From SHLQ01 sp964610745 (lineage in GTDB: Bacteria > Actinomycetota > Acidimicrobiia > Acidimicrobiales > SHLQ01), in assembly GCA_964610745.1 (NCBI GenBank), contig CAZSYL010000012.1:13480-77479 (forward strand): DNA of 64,000 nucleotides, written 5' to 3'. How positions within the stretch are numbered: the stretch's first letter is position 1; the number at the start of each line of letters is the position of its first letter. This document shows positions 51,542 through 61,248 of this stretch, piece by piece. The position numbers and the translations under genes are program-made. The notes below the pieces were generated by a model, which did no database searches, had not been told where the DNA came from, and saw only the letters and a program-made list of their open reading frames with translations.

Positions 51542-52092
51542 CCGGGCCTACTCCGGCGCCCTCGGGCTTTGCAGCCCTCAGTGAAGACATCGTGTACGAG
51601 GGATGGATCCTCAAGGTTGCCCGAGGGCACTTTCGGGCACCTGATGGTTCGACCTTTGAGCGTGACGTCGTCCATCATCCCGGCGCGGTCGCCGTCGTTC
51701 CGTTGATCGACGACGACATCGTTCTTGTGCGCCAGTACCGGTCAGCGCTCGATGACTTTCTCCTCGAGATCCCCGCGGGACTACGCGATATCTCCGGCGA
51801 ACCACCCATCGAAACAGCCCAGCGGGAGCTGATCGAAGAGATTGGCATGCGAGCCAACACATTGACACCATTGGCCGCAGTCCACAACAGCGCTGGCTTC
51901 TCTGATGAACAAATCCATCTGTTCATCGGAACCGATCTTGTCGATGTTGGCCGACAGATGACAACTAGCCCAGAAGAAGTCGAGATGGAGATCGTGCGCC
52001 TACCCCTGGCTGAGGCCGGCCGGATGATCACTTCGGGCGAACTCACCGACGCAAAGACCATCATCGGAGTCCTGGCAGCGCTCGCGAACTAA
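51538..52092 (+). CDS. NUDIX hydrolase, ADP-ribose pyrophosphatase-like
   Basis: A 184-residue NUDIX enzyme. The NUDIX box runs GLRDISGEPPIETAQREL and continues IEEIGM, with the catalytic glutamates in REL-x-EE. The segment before it (VVHHPGAVAVVPLIDDD, LVRQYRSALDDFLLEIPAG) is typical of ADP-ribose pyrophosphatases such as Rv1700. The GTG start overlaps the pyrG stop by 4 bases. It probably hydrolyses ADP-ribose or related nucleotide sugars. Confidence 0.92.
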   Translation: MTGPTPAPSGFAALSEDIVYEGWILKVARGHFRAPDGSTFERDVVHHPGAVAVVPLIDDDIVLVRQYRSALDDFLLEIPAGLRDISGEPPIETAQRELIEEIGMRANTLTPLAAVHNSAGFSDEQIHLFIGTDLVDVGRQMTTSPEEVEMEIVRLPLAEAGRMITSGELTDAKTIIGVLAALAN

Positions 52093-52106
52093 TATCTCGA
52101 AGCGCG

Positions 52107-53096
52107 ATGACTTCTTCCAGCTCGGCTTTCCCCAACGCAGCGCCCTCAAACGCTGCCAAGGCACACGGGCTCCCCTTCGACGTTGACGAGTTCCTCACGC
52201 ATCTCACGATCGAAAAGGGCCGGTCCGCAAACACCCTGGCTGCATATCGGCTCGATCTCGGGCGCTATGTTGCCCACCTCGGCGCCGTGCCCCCCGCCCA
52301 GGCGACCCGAACCGATGTCGATAGCTTTGCTGAGACACTGAAAGGACGTGGCCTGGCACGATCGTCGATCAATCGCACGATGACTGCGGTACGGGGGCTG
52401 CACCGCTACCTCGTTGCAGAAGGCATTGCAGAACACGACCCGACCGCTGATGTCGCTCCGGCAAAGCTCCCCAAGGGATTGCCAAAGGCGCTGCGCGAAG
52501 ACGAGGTCGCCAGCCTGCTTGACGCGGTCTCCGGCGATGACAAGTTTGGACGGCGCGATCGCGCTCTGCTCGAGCTTCTCTACGGCACGGGTATGCGAAT
52601 CAGCGAATGCGTGGGCCTTGGCCTGGGCGATGTCGATCTCGATGGTGCACTCATTCGGGTGACCGGCAAAGGGAACAAGCAACGCCTCGTCCCTGTTGGC
52701 CGGCTCGCCGATGCCGCATTGCGCGAGTGGCTCTCACCTGGTGGCCGCAACGAATTCGCTCCCGAAGAATGGAAATCCCGCGACGACCAGATGGCGGTAT
52801 TTCTCAATCATCGGGGCGGACGTCTCAGTCGCCAGGGGATTTGGGGAGTGGTGCGCAAACACGGTCTGACAGCTGGTATCTCCGATCGGCTCACCCCTCA
52901 CGTACTTCGCCATAGCTGTGCAACTCACATGTTGGACCACGGCGCCGACATCCGTACTGTGCAAGAGCTTTTGGGCCACGCCTCAATTTCGACGACGCAG
53001 CTGTACACGAAGGTCTCAACCGATCTCCTCGTTCGCGCCTACACAAGCGCCCACCCTCGAGCCACAGGACGTCCTGGGAGCGCTGCAAATGAGTAA
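52107..53096 (+). CDS. xerD: tyrosine site-specific recombinase XerD
   Basis: A 329-residue tyrosine recombinase. An N-terminal SAM-like domain (FLTHLTIEKGRSANTLAAYR) is followed by the catalytic domain. The active-site residues are Arg in GTGMRISECVGLG, Lys in VTGKGNKQRLVP, HxxR in HVLRHSCATHM, His in ELLGHASIS and Tyr in TQLYTKVS. It acts with XerC at dif to resolve chromosome dimers. The position after pyrG-nudix matches Rv1701, so it is a housekeeping XerD rather than a phage integrase. Its stop overlaps the start of the HD gene by 8 bases. Confidence 0.93.
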   Translation: MTSSSSAFPNAAPSNAAKAHGLPFDVDEFLTHLTIEKGRSANTLAAYRLDLGRYVAHLGAVPPAQATRTDVDSFAETLKGRGLARSSINRTMTAVRGLHRYLVAEGIAEHDPTADVAPAKLPKGLPKALREDEVASLLDAVSGDDKFGRRDRALLELLYGTGMRISECVGLGLGDVDLDGALIRVTGKGNKQRLVPVGRLADAALREWLSPGGRNEFAPEEWKSRDDQMAVFLNHRGGRLSRQGIWGVVRKHGLTAGISDRLTPHVLRHSCATHMLDHGADIRTVQELLGHASISTTQLYTKVSTDLLVRAYTSAHPRATGRPGSAANE

Positions 53097-53607
53097 CCCG
53101 ATCCACCTCACCAAACGCTTCGTCACATCGCTATGGCCGTTCGGGCCGACGTCGGCAAAGGATCAGTGGGCTCAGTCGCATCTGCTCGAAGAAGAGATCC
53201 GATTGTGGAAGAAGATGAGCCGACAGGATCGCCGACACTCGGTCGGTGTTGCTAAGCGAGTCGAAGCTGCCCTTGGCGAGCGGGCCGAGCGGCCGGTCAT
53301 CGCTGCAGCTCTGCTTCACGACGTCGGCAAGATCGAAGCGCGGATGGGAACGTTCTTGCGTGTTGTCGCAACGCTGTCGGCAGCCATTGCCGGACGTGAA
53401 ACTGCCGAACTCTGGGTTCGTTCAACGGGTATCACCCGACGGGTCGGACTGTACCTCAGGCATCCATCGATCGGCGGCGACCTGCTAGCGATGGCCGGGA
53501 GCGATCCGTTCACCGAGACGTGGGCGCGAGAACACCACCACCCCGAGGAGAGCTGCACCCTCGACGTCGAGCTCGCCACCGCCCTTCGAGACGCCGACGA
53601 CGATTAG
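53089..53607 (+). CDS. HD domain phosphohydrolase
   Basis: A 172-residue protein with an HD metal-dependent phosphohydrolase domain. ATG at 53089 overlaps the xerD stop by 8 bases. The motif is AAALLHDVGKIEAR, with an earlier His in DRRHSVGVAKRVE, and later HHPEESC and LRDADDD. This resembles small stand-alone HD proteins of unknown substrate that follow xerD in actinobacteria. It lies 22 bases from the convergent PKD protein. Confidence 0.85.
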   Translation: MSNPIHLTKRFVTSLWPFGPTSAKDQWAQSHLLEEEIRLWKKMSRQDRRHSVGVAKRVEAALGERAERPVIAAALLHDVGKIEARMGTFLRVVATLSAAIAGRETAELWVRSTGITRRVGLYLRHPSIGGDLLAMAGSDPFTETWAREHHHPEESCTLDVELATALRDADDD

Positions 53608-53629
53608 TCCTGAATAATCACTAGAACGT

Positions 53630-56600
53630 CTATGGCGTGATGGTCATTGCCAACGTCGTCGTAGCGGCCACGCCGACCGAGTTGGTCACCGTGAGCGTCA
53701 CGACGTAAGGCCCCGGCAGAAGATATCCGGTCGCCGCTGATGTCGGTGTCGTGGCCGACATCCCGTTGCCGAAGTCCCACTCAAAGGTCGCTCCTGGCTG
53801 GGCCACGCCGGTGAAGGTCACCAATGCGCCGACCGGCGCTGGATTCGCCGAGGCCGTGAAGCTCGCATTCGGAGCCGGTACAGCCGGCACCGTGACGTCC
53901 CTCGAATCGGACGCTTGCGCCCCGGAGGTACCGGTGACGGTCGCTGTCACCGTGTAGGTGACCGCCGCAGCGCTTGGCGACGGCGTAAAGCTCACGACCC
54001 CACCGCTCGTCGAGGTGGCCGAGCTCGGCGTAGTGGCTGGACTGACCGACCAAGAGATCGTGCCATTTGGTGACGTAGCGGCAGCCTCGATCGTGCCGGT
54101 GCCGGAGAGTCCTGCACTCGTGATGGTCACCAACGGCGGGACAATGTCTGAAACAACCACCGTGAAGCTGGCGTCGTCTGAACCTGCGGAGTTGGTCACT
54201 TGGACGGTGGTGTTCGGGTACGAACCGTTGGCGTCATAGGTGAACGTCGGGGTAGGTGAAGTCGAGGTACCTTCGTTGGAGCCGGGCGCGGTCCACAACC
54301 ACGTTACCGGTCCGTTGGCGGCCGTCGCGGAGAGTGTCACCGCTCCAGGGCTGTTCTCCGATTGCTGCACGTTCGACACCGTTGGAGCAAACGCCACGGT
54401 GATCGTCCGGTCGAACTCAGGAGATGTGCCGTTGTCGTTGGCAGCCGTTGCAGTCACCGTGTAGGCACCCGGCGCAGGCACGTTGAGCGTGACCGACGCA
54501 CCAGCCCCGGTAATCGAACCACCATTGTCGACCGTCCAGTTCCAGTCGTCGGGGTTATTCGTCGCCGTCCCAGCCAGTCCAAGCCCGCCTGCACCATTGT
54601 CGGAGACGACGTTGATCGCCGTCACCTCAGGTGTCGGGAGGGTGATCGTTACGTCGTCAGAATCGCTATCGGTGTCGCCAAAGCCATTGTCGACCGTGAG
54701 CTCGATCTCATAGTCGCCATTTCCTGGGAAGGTGAACGTCGCTTCGTCGCCGGTCGCTCCATCGCCAGTAACCGCCTCAGGTGCTGACCAAACATAGGAT
54801 GCAGCGCCACTGGAGCCAAAACCATTGCAGGTTACCGTGGCGGTACCTGTCACGACCGTGCATGACGCTCGGGCATCTGGTGCAGCGACCGTAACTGGAA
54901 CAACGATCGAGCGTTGATCGCTGCCAGCAATATTGCTCGCCGTCAACGTCACCGTGTAGTTGCCAGGTTGGTCATAGGTGTACGTAGGATTCTGCGTTGG
55001 TTCAGCAACGGTCACCCCGTCACCAAAGTTCCACGACCAACTCGTTGGACCATCGTCGCTCTCATCAGTAAAGAAGGCGGTGAGGCCATTGGTGGTCACC
55101 GAGAAGTCTGCGTCGGGAACCTCAGCGACCTCGATGACCGTGGTGAATGGTGTCGACGAACCTGCAGCATTGCTCACGACGAGACTTACCTCGTATGAGC
55201 CGGCTTGATCGTAGTTGATCGTCGGCGAAGTCAAGCCCGGGCCCGACTGTGTCTCCCCGTTGCCAAAGCTCCAGAACCACTCGGTCGGAGCGTTGGTGGA
55301 GGCGTCGCTAAAGCTCACGGTGAGTTCATCGATGACCTGGGTAAAGCGTGCCACCGGTGGATCGATCACGATGATTGTCCGTGAGAACGACGAGGAACCT
55401 CCCTCGTTGCTCGCCCGAAGTGTGACCGTGTACTCGCCCGGTACACCAAAGGCGTGGACGGGGCTCTGGGCGACCGAGTCTTCGGTTGGTAATCCATCGC
55501 CAAAGTTCCAGCGCCACTCGGTGGGATCGCCGGTCGATGTGTCGGTGAACCCGACCAGCTCACCGACCGATACAACACCAGACGACGGCTGGAAACCAGC
55601 GACCGGAGGATCAACGGGAACCGGTATGACGGTTACTGTCTTGGCCGTGCTGTCGCTACCCGCTTCATTCGTTGCGGTAAGCGTCACGGTATAGGTACCT
55701 GGTTCGACCCATGAGTTTGAGACGTTCGACGCCGTGGCGGTCGTGCCGTCACCAAACTCCCAAAGCAGCGACGTCGGGTTGTTCCTGGATTGGTCGGTGA
55801 AGTTCAGCGTCTCGCCCGCAATAACTTGCAGCCCCGACTGGCCGAACGCCGCGATAGGCGGGTCGATCGCTGGTTCGACGAATATCGATCGCGTGACGGA
55901 ATCTTCTCCGGTCGAATTCGAGACCGTCAGCCTGATCTCGAATTCACCTGGGTCGTCCCACGAGTGACGGACCGAGTCTCCAAAGCCGGTCGTACCATCG
56001 CCAAAGTCCCAGACCGTCGATGTTGGTGAGTTGGTCGACTCACTAAGAAGTAGCACCGACTGACCCGTCTCGACGGTTAGAGGCGTGTTGCCAATAACGG
56101 CCTCAGGTGGCGTTCCACCCTCGACGACGGTGATCTGTGCCCGCTCAACGTCTGAGCCAGAAGCGTTCGTTGCTGTCAGCGTGACGACGAAGACGCCCGC
56201 GGTATCAAAGACCGTGGTCACCGTCTCACCGGAGTCGGTCTTGTCGTCACCAAAGGTCCAGAACAACGTGTCAGGATTGCCGGTACTGGTACTGGTGAAC
56301 TGCAGCGGCTCACCAACCTCGATCGTGTCGCTCTCAAAGGTGAAGTCCGCGCTAGGAGGAAGATCGACATCGGGAGCAACGACCGTAAAGTCATGGACCT
56401 GGAAAGCTTCTTCCCCAGCTTCGTTCACGATGGTCATGGTGACGGTGTAAACACCTTCAACTTCCCACGCCTTGGTGACCTCGGGGCCCACCTCGCCGGT
56501 ACCGTCGCCAAAGTCCCAGTTCCATTGCGTGGGCTCTCCCGTCGAGTCATCCTCGAGCCGCACTTCTTCACCAGCGGTCAGCACATCGGTCGAGAAAGAG

Positions 56601-58084
56601 AAGTTTGCGATCAGGTTCTCGCCCGAGGCTTCAAGCTCGGCTGCCTCGACGACGATCGGAGCGTTCACCAACTCGGCGACGTCGCCACTGATCAGCTCGC
56701 CATCGATCGGAGCGTCGCCGTCACCACTACCGCTACCATCGGCCGAAGCACCATCGCCTTCGGTCGCGGCAAGGTCATCGCCAGCGACCGGGTCGCCGTC
56801 GCCGCCGTTGAACCCTTCGAAAACGTCCCCACCGGAGCCGAACACTCGCTGGCCATCAGCATCGTCTGAGCCGTCGCCATTTGCGCCAATCGCCTCGTTT
56901 CCGTCCGCTCCAACACCGACCACTCGGATCCGTTGCTGCTTAGAGATCGGGACGATCTGTTCTTCGCTAATGACGGCGGCACGCACGCCGTTTGGCTCGT
57001 TCGCCCAAACCACACCGTCGAACACTTCGAGCTCGAACTCGCGATCGCGCACGGGTGTAAATGCATGACTCCGCACGACCACGCGATCATCGAGGTCGAC
57101 GACGACGACCTGGCCCGTTTCGTAGTTCGGCAGATAGGCCGTGTTGTCCACCGCAACGGGAGGACCAAAGTTCTGTCCGCTCTGCGACAGGGCAATCTCA
57201 CTGCACGCCCCGTTCGCCGGCTCAGCCACGCTCAGCACGCCGTCATCGGCATCGTGGATAAGGATTCGATGCAGCCCATCACTCTCGGTCAGCGCATTGC
57301 CCGCAATCCCGGCATCGTCCAGCGAACCACAGATCGATGTTGCGTTTCCAAAGTCACCACTTTCGAGGTCGACTTCCTGGACGGTACGCCGCGAACCATC
57401 GATTACATACACAGCTTCGCCCGCTCGCACGAGAGATACGGGTACGTCATCTTCTGAGAGCCGTTCGGGAAGGTCGGCAAGAAAGACGAGGCCGCTGTCG
57501 TCTCCACCGCTGTTGTTGGTGATCAGCAGCTGGGTGCTGTCGGCTGTCGCCGCGACGAGCTGGCCCGATGGTTCGGTCACGACATCGCCAAGTCCGCCCG
57601 AGATTGGAATGTTGAGCGGCTCTGTTGCTCCGGCGGTAAAGATGAGAACACCAGCCGAACTCACGACATACGAGCTGTGTCGACCGGATTCGGGCTCGAC
57701 AACGCCCAGAAACTCGGCGTCCTCAAGTTGGTTGGATGTAAGCCCGACGTCGGTGCGATCCGAGACGTCCAGGCTCACCGCGCCAATGGAGCCAAACTCA
57801 GCAGCGGACCTGTTGACGAACACCGCGTCACGACCGTTCGGCAGTGCCGACAGCAGGTCGCTCCCGTTCTCTGTGACCTCGACGGCCGCGGTGACTTCCC
57901 TGGTGCTTCCGTTGATCTGCAGAATACGTCCACGCGCTCCATCTTCGACCCAGACCACGGGGTCGCTGAGCGTCACGCCAGCCGAAGACTGGCTGCCAAG
58001 GCGGAACACAACAACAAAGACCGCGAGCGCGAGAAAGGCAACGAGCCCTACTCTCGCCCACCGGGGAATTGCGCGTGTGGTCAC
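53630..58084 (-). CDS. large surface protein with about twelve PKD-like domains
   Basis: A 1484-residue protein starting with GTG at 58084. It begins with a short basic stretch and a hydrophobic segment (VGLVAFLALAVFVVVFRL), a signal anchor. Residues about 40-400 resemble a repeated beta-strand (propeller-like) domain. An acidic Gly/Asp-rich linker covers about 418-470, then about twelve PKD-type domains of 75-90 residues each. The W-FG(D/N)G core motif is visible in domains 1-7 and 12 (for example WDFGDGTGE, WNFGDGVTV) and degenerate in 8-11. No C-terminal anchor or sortase motif is seen. It is likely to span the cell surface. Adjacent on the same strand is the 2-oxoacid:ferredoxin oxidoreductase, an unrelated function. 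Confidence 0.83.
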   Translation of the reverse strand: MTTRAIPRWARVGLVAFLALAVFVVVFRLGSQSSAGVTLSDPVVWVEDGARGRILQINGSTREVTAAVEVTENGSDLLSALPNGRDAVFVNRSAAEFGSIGAVSLDVSDRTDVGLTSNQLEDAEFLGVVEPESGRHSSYVVSSAGVLIFTAGATEPLNIPISGGLGDVVTEPSGQLVAATADSTQLLITNNSGGDDSGLVFLADLPERLSEDDVPVSLVRAGEAVYVIDGSRRTVQEVDLESGDFGNATSICGSLDDAGIAGNALTESDGLHRILIHDADDGVLSVAEPANGACSEIALSQSGQNFGPPVAVDNTAYLPNYETGQVVVVDLDDRVVVRSHAFTPVRDREFELEVFDGVVWANEPNGVRAAVISEEQIVPISKQQRIRVVGVGADGNEAIGANGDGSDDADGQRVFGSGGDVFEGFNGGDGDPVAGDDLAATEGDGASADGSGSGDGDAPIDGELISGDVAELVNAPIVVEAAELEASGENLIANFSFSTDVLTAGEEVRLEDDSTGEPTQWNWDFGDGTGEVGPEVTKAWEVEGVYTVTMTIVNEAGEEAFQVHDFTVVAPDVDLPPSADFTFESDTIEVGEPLQFTSTSTGNPDTLFWTFGDDKTDSGETVTTVFDTAGVFVVTLTATNASGSDVERAQITVVEGGTPPEAVIGNTPLTVETGQSVLLLSESTNSPTSTVWDFGDGTTGFGDSVRHSWDDPGEFEIRLTVSNSTGEDSVTRSIFVEPAIDPPIAAFGQSGLQVIAGETLNFTDQSRNNPTSLLWEFGDGTTATASNVSNSWVEPGTYTVTLTATNEAGSDSTAKTVTVIPVPVDPPVAGFQPSSGVVSVGELVGFTDTSTGDPTEWRWNFGDGLPTEDSVAQSPVHAFGVPGEYTVTLRASNEGGSSSFSRTIIVIDPPVARFTQVIDELTVSFSDASTNAPTEWFWSFGNGETQSGPGLTSPTINYDQAGSYEVSLVVSNAAGSSTPFTTVIEVAEVPDADFSVTTNGLTAFFTDESDDGPTSWSWNFGDGVTVAEPTQNPTYTYDQPGNYTVTLTASNIAGSDQRSIVVPVTVAAPDARASCTVVTGTATVTCNGFGSSGAASYVWSAPEAVTGDGATGDEATFTFPGNGDYEIELTVDNGFGDTDSDSDDVTITLPTPEVTAINVVSDNGAGGLGLAGTATNNPDDWNWTVDNGGSITGAGASVTLNVPAPGAYTVTATAANDNGTSPEFDRTITVAFAPTVSNVQQSENSPGAVTLSATAANGPVTWLWTAPGSNEGTSTSPTPTFTYDANGSYPNTTVQVTNSAGSDDASFTVVVSDIVPPLVTITSAGLSGTGTIEAAATSPNGTISWSVSPATTPSSATSTSGGVVSFTPSPSAAAVTYTVTATVTGTSGAQASDSRDVTVPAVPAPNASFTASANPAPVGALVTFTGVAQPGATFEWDFGNGMSATTPTSAATGYLLPGPYVVTLTVTNSVGVAATTTLAMTITP

Positions 58085-58094
58085 GGATGTCAGT

Positions 58095-58121
58095 GTATTA
58101 AAGAAGGGTCAGCTTTGTCAG
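58095..58121 (-). promoter_or_regulatory. possible promoter of the PKD protein gene
   Basis: On the minus strand CTGACA (58116-58121) is followed after 15 bases by TAATAC (58095-58100), 10 bases before the GTG start. If used, the transcript would be nearly leaderless, which is common in actinobacteria. The spacer is one to two bases shorter than ideal, so this is tentative. Confidence 0.3.
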
Positions 58122-58188
58122 AACGCGTAGCGTGACTGTTGCCAGATCGAAACACACGTTACGGCTGGCTTCGGGGAGCTTCCCAAGC

Positions 58189-59208
58189 TCAAGAAACATC
58201 CCAGGTTGGGTTTGATCGAAGCAGTCCGTGAAGATCGCCCTGTCCCTTTGTCTCCTGCGACGCAGCAAGCTGGCTCGTCGCCTCGGCTGCATACTCGACG
58301 CGGTCGACCGCTCGGAACACCCCAACAGGTGTTGGCGAGTACGGATCGGCCGACAAGCGTGATAGAGCAAACGCCACAGCGGGATCTGGACGAGCTTCGT
58401 CGTGGACAACGAGAGCGTCTTCGCCGACATCGGCAACGTCGACGATTACTGCATTGCCGTTTCGGTCGATGGTCACGCCGCGTTCGTTGTCAGCGCCGAA
58501 ACGCACAGGCTCACCGTCACGAAGATTGATCAACATGGCATCGCGCACATCGCGCTTGTTGATGGTGTCGAACTGTCCGTCGTTGAACACATTGCAGTTC
58601 TGGAACACCTCGACGAGGCTGGCGCCGTTGTGGGCGTGAGCTCGTGAGAACATCTCCTGCATGTGCTTGCGGTCCATGTCGTGGGTCCGAGCCACGAACG
58701 ACGCCTCAGCGCCCAATGCAAGGCTCACCGCGTTAAACGGTTGGTCGATCGAGCCCAAGGGCGACGACTTGGTGACCTTACCGACCTGACTGGTTGGCGA
58801 ATACTGGCCCTTGGTCAGGCCGTAAATCATGTTGTTGAACAACAGGATGTTCACGTTCACGTTGCGTCGCAGGGCGTGGATCAAATGGTTGCCGCCGATG
58901 GACAACATGTCGCCGTCGCCGCCGACAACCCAAACATCGAGGTCCGGTCGCGCCATCTTGAGGCCCGTCGCAAATGCCGGTGAACGACCGTGGATAGAGT
59001 GCATCCCGTAGGTGTTCATGTAGTACGGGAATCGCGCAGCGCAACCAATCCCGGAAATGAACACGGTGTCTTCTCGACGAACGTCGAGCGTCGGCATCAT
59101 CATCTGGATAGCGGTGAGGATGGAGTAGTCACCACATCCTGGGCACCACCGAACTTCCTGATCTGTTGCCCAGTCCTTCTTTACGGTTGCAGGTGCGTTC
59201 GCCATCAT
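58189..59208 (-). CDS. korB: 2-oxoacid:ferredoxin oxidoreductase, beta subunit
   Basis: A 339-residue TPP-binding subunit. The 4Fe-4S ligands are in RWCPGCGDYS, GIGCAARFPYY and NCNVFNDGQF. The TPP motif is VVGGDGDMLSIGGNHLIHAL, which has GDGD and the closing N. It takes the acyl group from 2-oxoglutarate or a related 2-oxoacid and reduces ferredoxin. The start overlaps the alpha subunit stop by 4 bases. Neighbourhood and size match actinobacterial KorAB, a CoA- and ferredoxin-dependent alternative to 2-oxoglutarate dehydrogenase in the TCA cycle. Confidence 0.94.
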   Translation of the reverse strand: MMANAPATVKKDWATDQEVRWCPGCGDYSILTAIQMMMPTLDVRREDTVFISGIGCAARFPYYMNTYGMHSIHGRSPAFATGLKMARPDLDVWVVGGDGDMLSIGGNHLIHALRRNVNVNILLFNNMIYGLTKGQYSPTSQVGKVTKSSPLGSIDQPFNAVSLALGAEASFVARTHDMDRKHMQEMFSRAHAHNGASLVEVFQNCNVFNDGQFDTINKRDVRDAMLINLRDGEPVRFGADNERGVTIDRNGNAVIVDVADVGEDALVVHDEARPDPAVAFALSRLSADPYSPTPVGVFRAVDRVEYAAEATSQLAASQETKGQGDLHGLLRSNPTWDVS

Positions 59209-61082
59209 GAAACCTTTGCGTTCGTCATCAAAGCGAGAACTTCTCGCTCGAGTTCACCAGCGGTGAAGGGCTGGCCCATCACCTTGTTGATCGGCTTTGC
59301 ATCGACCAGGAATTCAGCCCTGATGAGCTTGACCAGCTGTCCCATGTTCAGCTCCGGAACAATAACGTTGTCGAAGCGTGCAAGAACCTCGCCGAGGTCC
59401 TTCGGAAATGGATGAATGTGGGTCAGGTGCACGTGTGCGACCTTCGTGCCTTCTGCACGCAAACGGCGCATCGCACCCGTAATCGCGCCCCACGTAGAGC
59501 CCCACCCAACAATGACCGTGTCGGCGTCGGCGTCGCCTTCCACCGAAGTCAACGGAATGTCTTCGGCAATGATGTCGATGCGTTCCTTGCGCAGTTGTGT
59601 CATGCGCTCGTGGTTTGCGGGATCGTAGGACACGTTTCCGGTTCCATCGGCCTTCTCCAGGCCGCCGACGCGGTGCATGAGACCCTCAGCCCCCGGGATG
59701 GCCCAAGGACGGACGAGGTTCTCATCGCGTGCGTAGGGATGGAAGTCGGGGTTGCCGTCCTCGTCGGTGACGTTCGGCTCGGTTTGGAAACTGATATCGA
59801 TCGCCGGGAGGGAGTCCACGTCGGGGAGCTTCCACGGCTCAGAGCCGTTGGCGAGGTAGCCGTCGGACAACAAGAGCACCGGCGTCATGTACTTGAGTGC
59901 AATACGTGAAGCTTCGATCGCAGCGTCGAAGCATTGCGCAGGGCTGTAGGCCGCAACCACGGGCATCTGCGATTCGCCGTGGCGCCCGTACATCGCCATC
60001 ATCAAATCCGATGCTTCGGTCTTGGTCGGTAGTCCGGTCGAAGGCCCGCCGCGTTGAATATCGACGATGACCAGCGGAAGTTCGAGAATGACGGCTAGAC
60101 CAATCGCCTCGCCCTTTAGGGCAACGCCAGGGCCAGATGTCGTAGTGATTGCAAAGTGTCCGCCATAGGCCGCGCCGATCGCGGAGCTGACAGCGGCGAT
60201 CTCGTCCTCTGCTTGGAAGGTCCGAACGCCAAAGTTCTTATGCTTGGCGAGTTCGTGGAGGATGTCTGACGCTGGCGTAATTGGATACGAACCGAGGAAC
60301 GCTGGAAGTCCAGATTGTTGAGATGCAGCGATGAGACCCCACGAGAGCGCCGTGTTGCCATTGATGTTGGTGTAGGTGCCAGCTTCGAGATGAGCGGGCG
60401 GGATGGACACGACGTGGCTGCCGAGTTCGGCGGTCTCGCCGTAGGCATGGCCTGCCTTGAATGCCGCAGTGTTCGCTGCGATTACTTTGTCACGGCCAGC
60501 GAACTTCACTCCGATCCAATCCAGCGTCGGCTCGGTTGGACGGGTGTACATCCATGAGACCAGGCCAAGCGCGAAGAAGTTCTTCGAGCGCTCGGCATCT
60601 CGAGGCTTCACACCAAGATCTGCGCACACCTCTCTCGTCAGCTTCGACATCGGAACCTTGATGAGCGTGTAACCGTCGAGGGAGCCATCCTCGAGTGGAT
60701 TATCCGCGTAGCCAGCCTTGTCGAGGTTCCGGTCCTCGAAGGCATCTTCGTTTGCAATGATCGTGCCGCCCGGGGCCAATCGAGAGAGATCGGACTTGAG
60801 CGCTGCGGGGTTCATGGCAACAAGGACCGTTGGCTCATCGCCTGGCGTCGAGATCTCATGTGAGCTGATCTGGACCTGAAAGGCCGAGACTCCTGCCAGC
60901 GTGCCCTGCGGTGCTCGGATTTCGGCAGGGAACTCGGGAAGGGTAGCCAAGTCGTTGCCGAACAAGGCACTCGCGTTGGTAAACCGGTCACCGGTCAGCT
61001 GCATACCATCTCCGGAGTCACCAGCAAAGCGAATAACCACTTTGTCGACGTCGCGACCCGTGGTCTCGGCTACATCGGTCAT
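59205..61082 (-). CDS. korA: 2-oxoacid:ferredoxin oxidoreductase, gamma-alpha fused subunit
   Basis: A 625-residue fused gamma-alpha subunit. ATG at 61082 is preceded by AGGAGA eight bases upstream; a longer frame to 61436 has no such site and no conserved sequence. The gamma part begins VVIRFAGDSGDGMQLTGD and continues PEFPAEIRAPQGT. The alpha part has GSYPITPASDILHELAKH, AEDEIAAVSSAIGAAYGG, and TTTSGPGVALKGEAIGLAV. Domain order and size match KorA of actinobacteria (Rv2455c-like). It probably oxidises 2-oxoglutarate with ferredoxin as electron acceptor. Confidence 0.94.
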   Translation of the reverse strand: MTDVAETTGRDVDKVVIRFAGDSGDGMQLTGDRFTNASALFGNDLATLPEFPAEIRAPQGTLAGVSAFQVQISSHEISTPGDEPTVLVAMNPAALKSDLSRLAPGGTIIANEDAFEDRNLDKAGYADNPLEDGSLDGYTLIKVPMSKLTREVCADLGVKPRDAERSKNFFALGLVSWMYTRPTEPTLDWIGVKFAGRDKVIAANTAAFKAGHAYGETAELGSHVVSIPPAHLEAGTYTNINGNTALSWGLIAASQQSGLPAFLGSYPITPASDILHELAKHKNFGVRTFQAEDEIAAVSSAIGAAYGGHFAITTTSGPGVALKGEAIGLAVILELPLVIVDIQRGGPSTGLPTKTEASDLMMAMYGRHGESQMPVVAAYSPAQCFDAAIEASRIALKYMTPVLLLSDGYLANGSEPWKLPDVDSLPAIDISFQTEPNVTDEDGNPDFHPYARDENLVRPWAIPGAEGLMHRVGGLEKADGTGNVSYDPANHERMTQLRKERIDIIAEDIPLTSVEGDADADTVIVGWGSTWGAITGAMRRLRAEGTKVAHVHLTHIHPFPKDLGEVLARFDNVIVPELNMGQLVKLIRAEFLVDAKPINKVMGQPFTAGELEREVLALMTNAKVS

Positions 61083-61248
61083 TTGCTTGTCTCCTGTCCC
61101 ACGTGCCCGGACGCGGCCGACAGTCGGCGGTACAAACCCGGGGGGTGGTATTGGCTCTTCAAGAAACCTACCGGCGTTGGATGCACAATGCTGAGACCGG
61201 TGACTCCGTTTTCGTCGAGTTCTCGGCTGACACCGGGGTCGAAGGTGC

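Noticed and set aside
52107..53096. Phage integrase or mobile element marker
   Set aside because: The recombinase sits in the conserved pyrG-nudix-xerD order and has no attachment repeats or phage genes near it.
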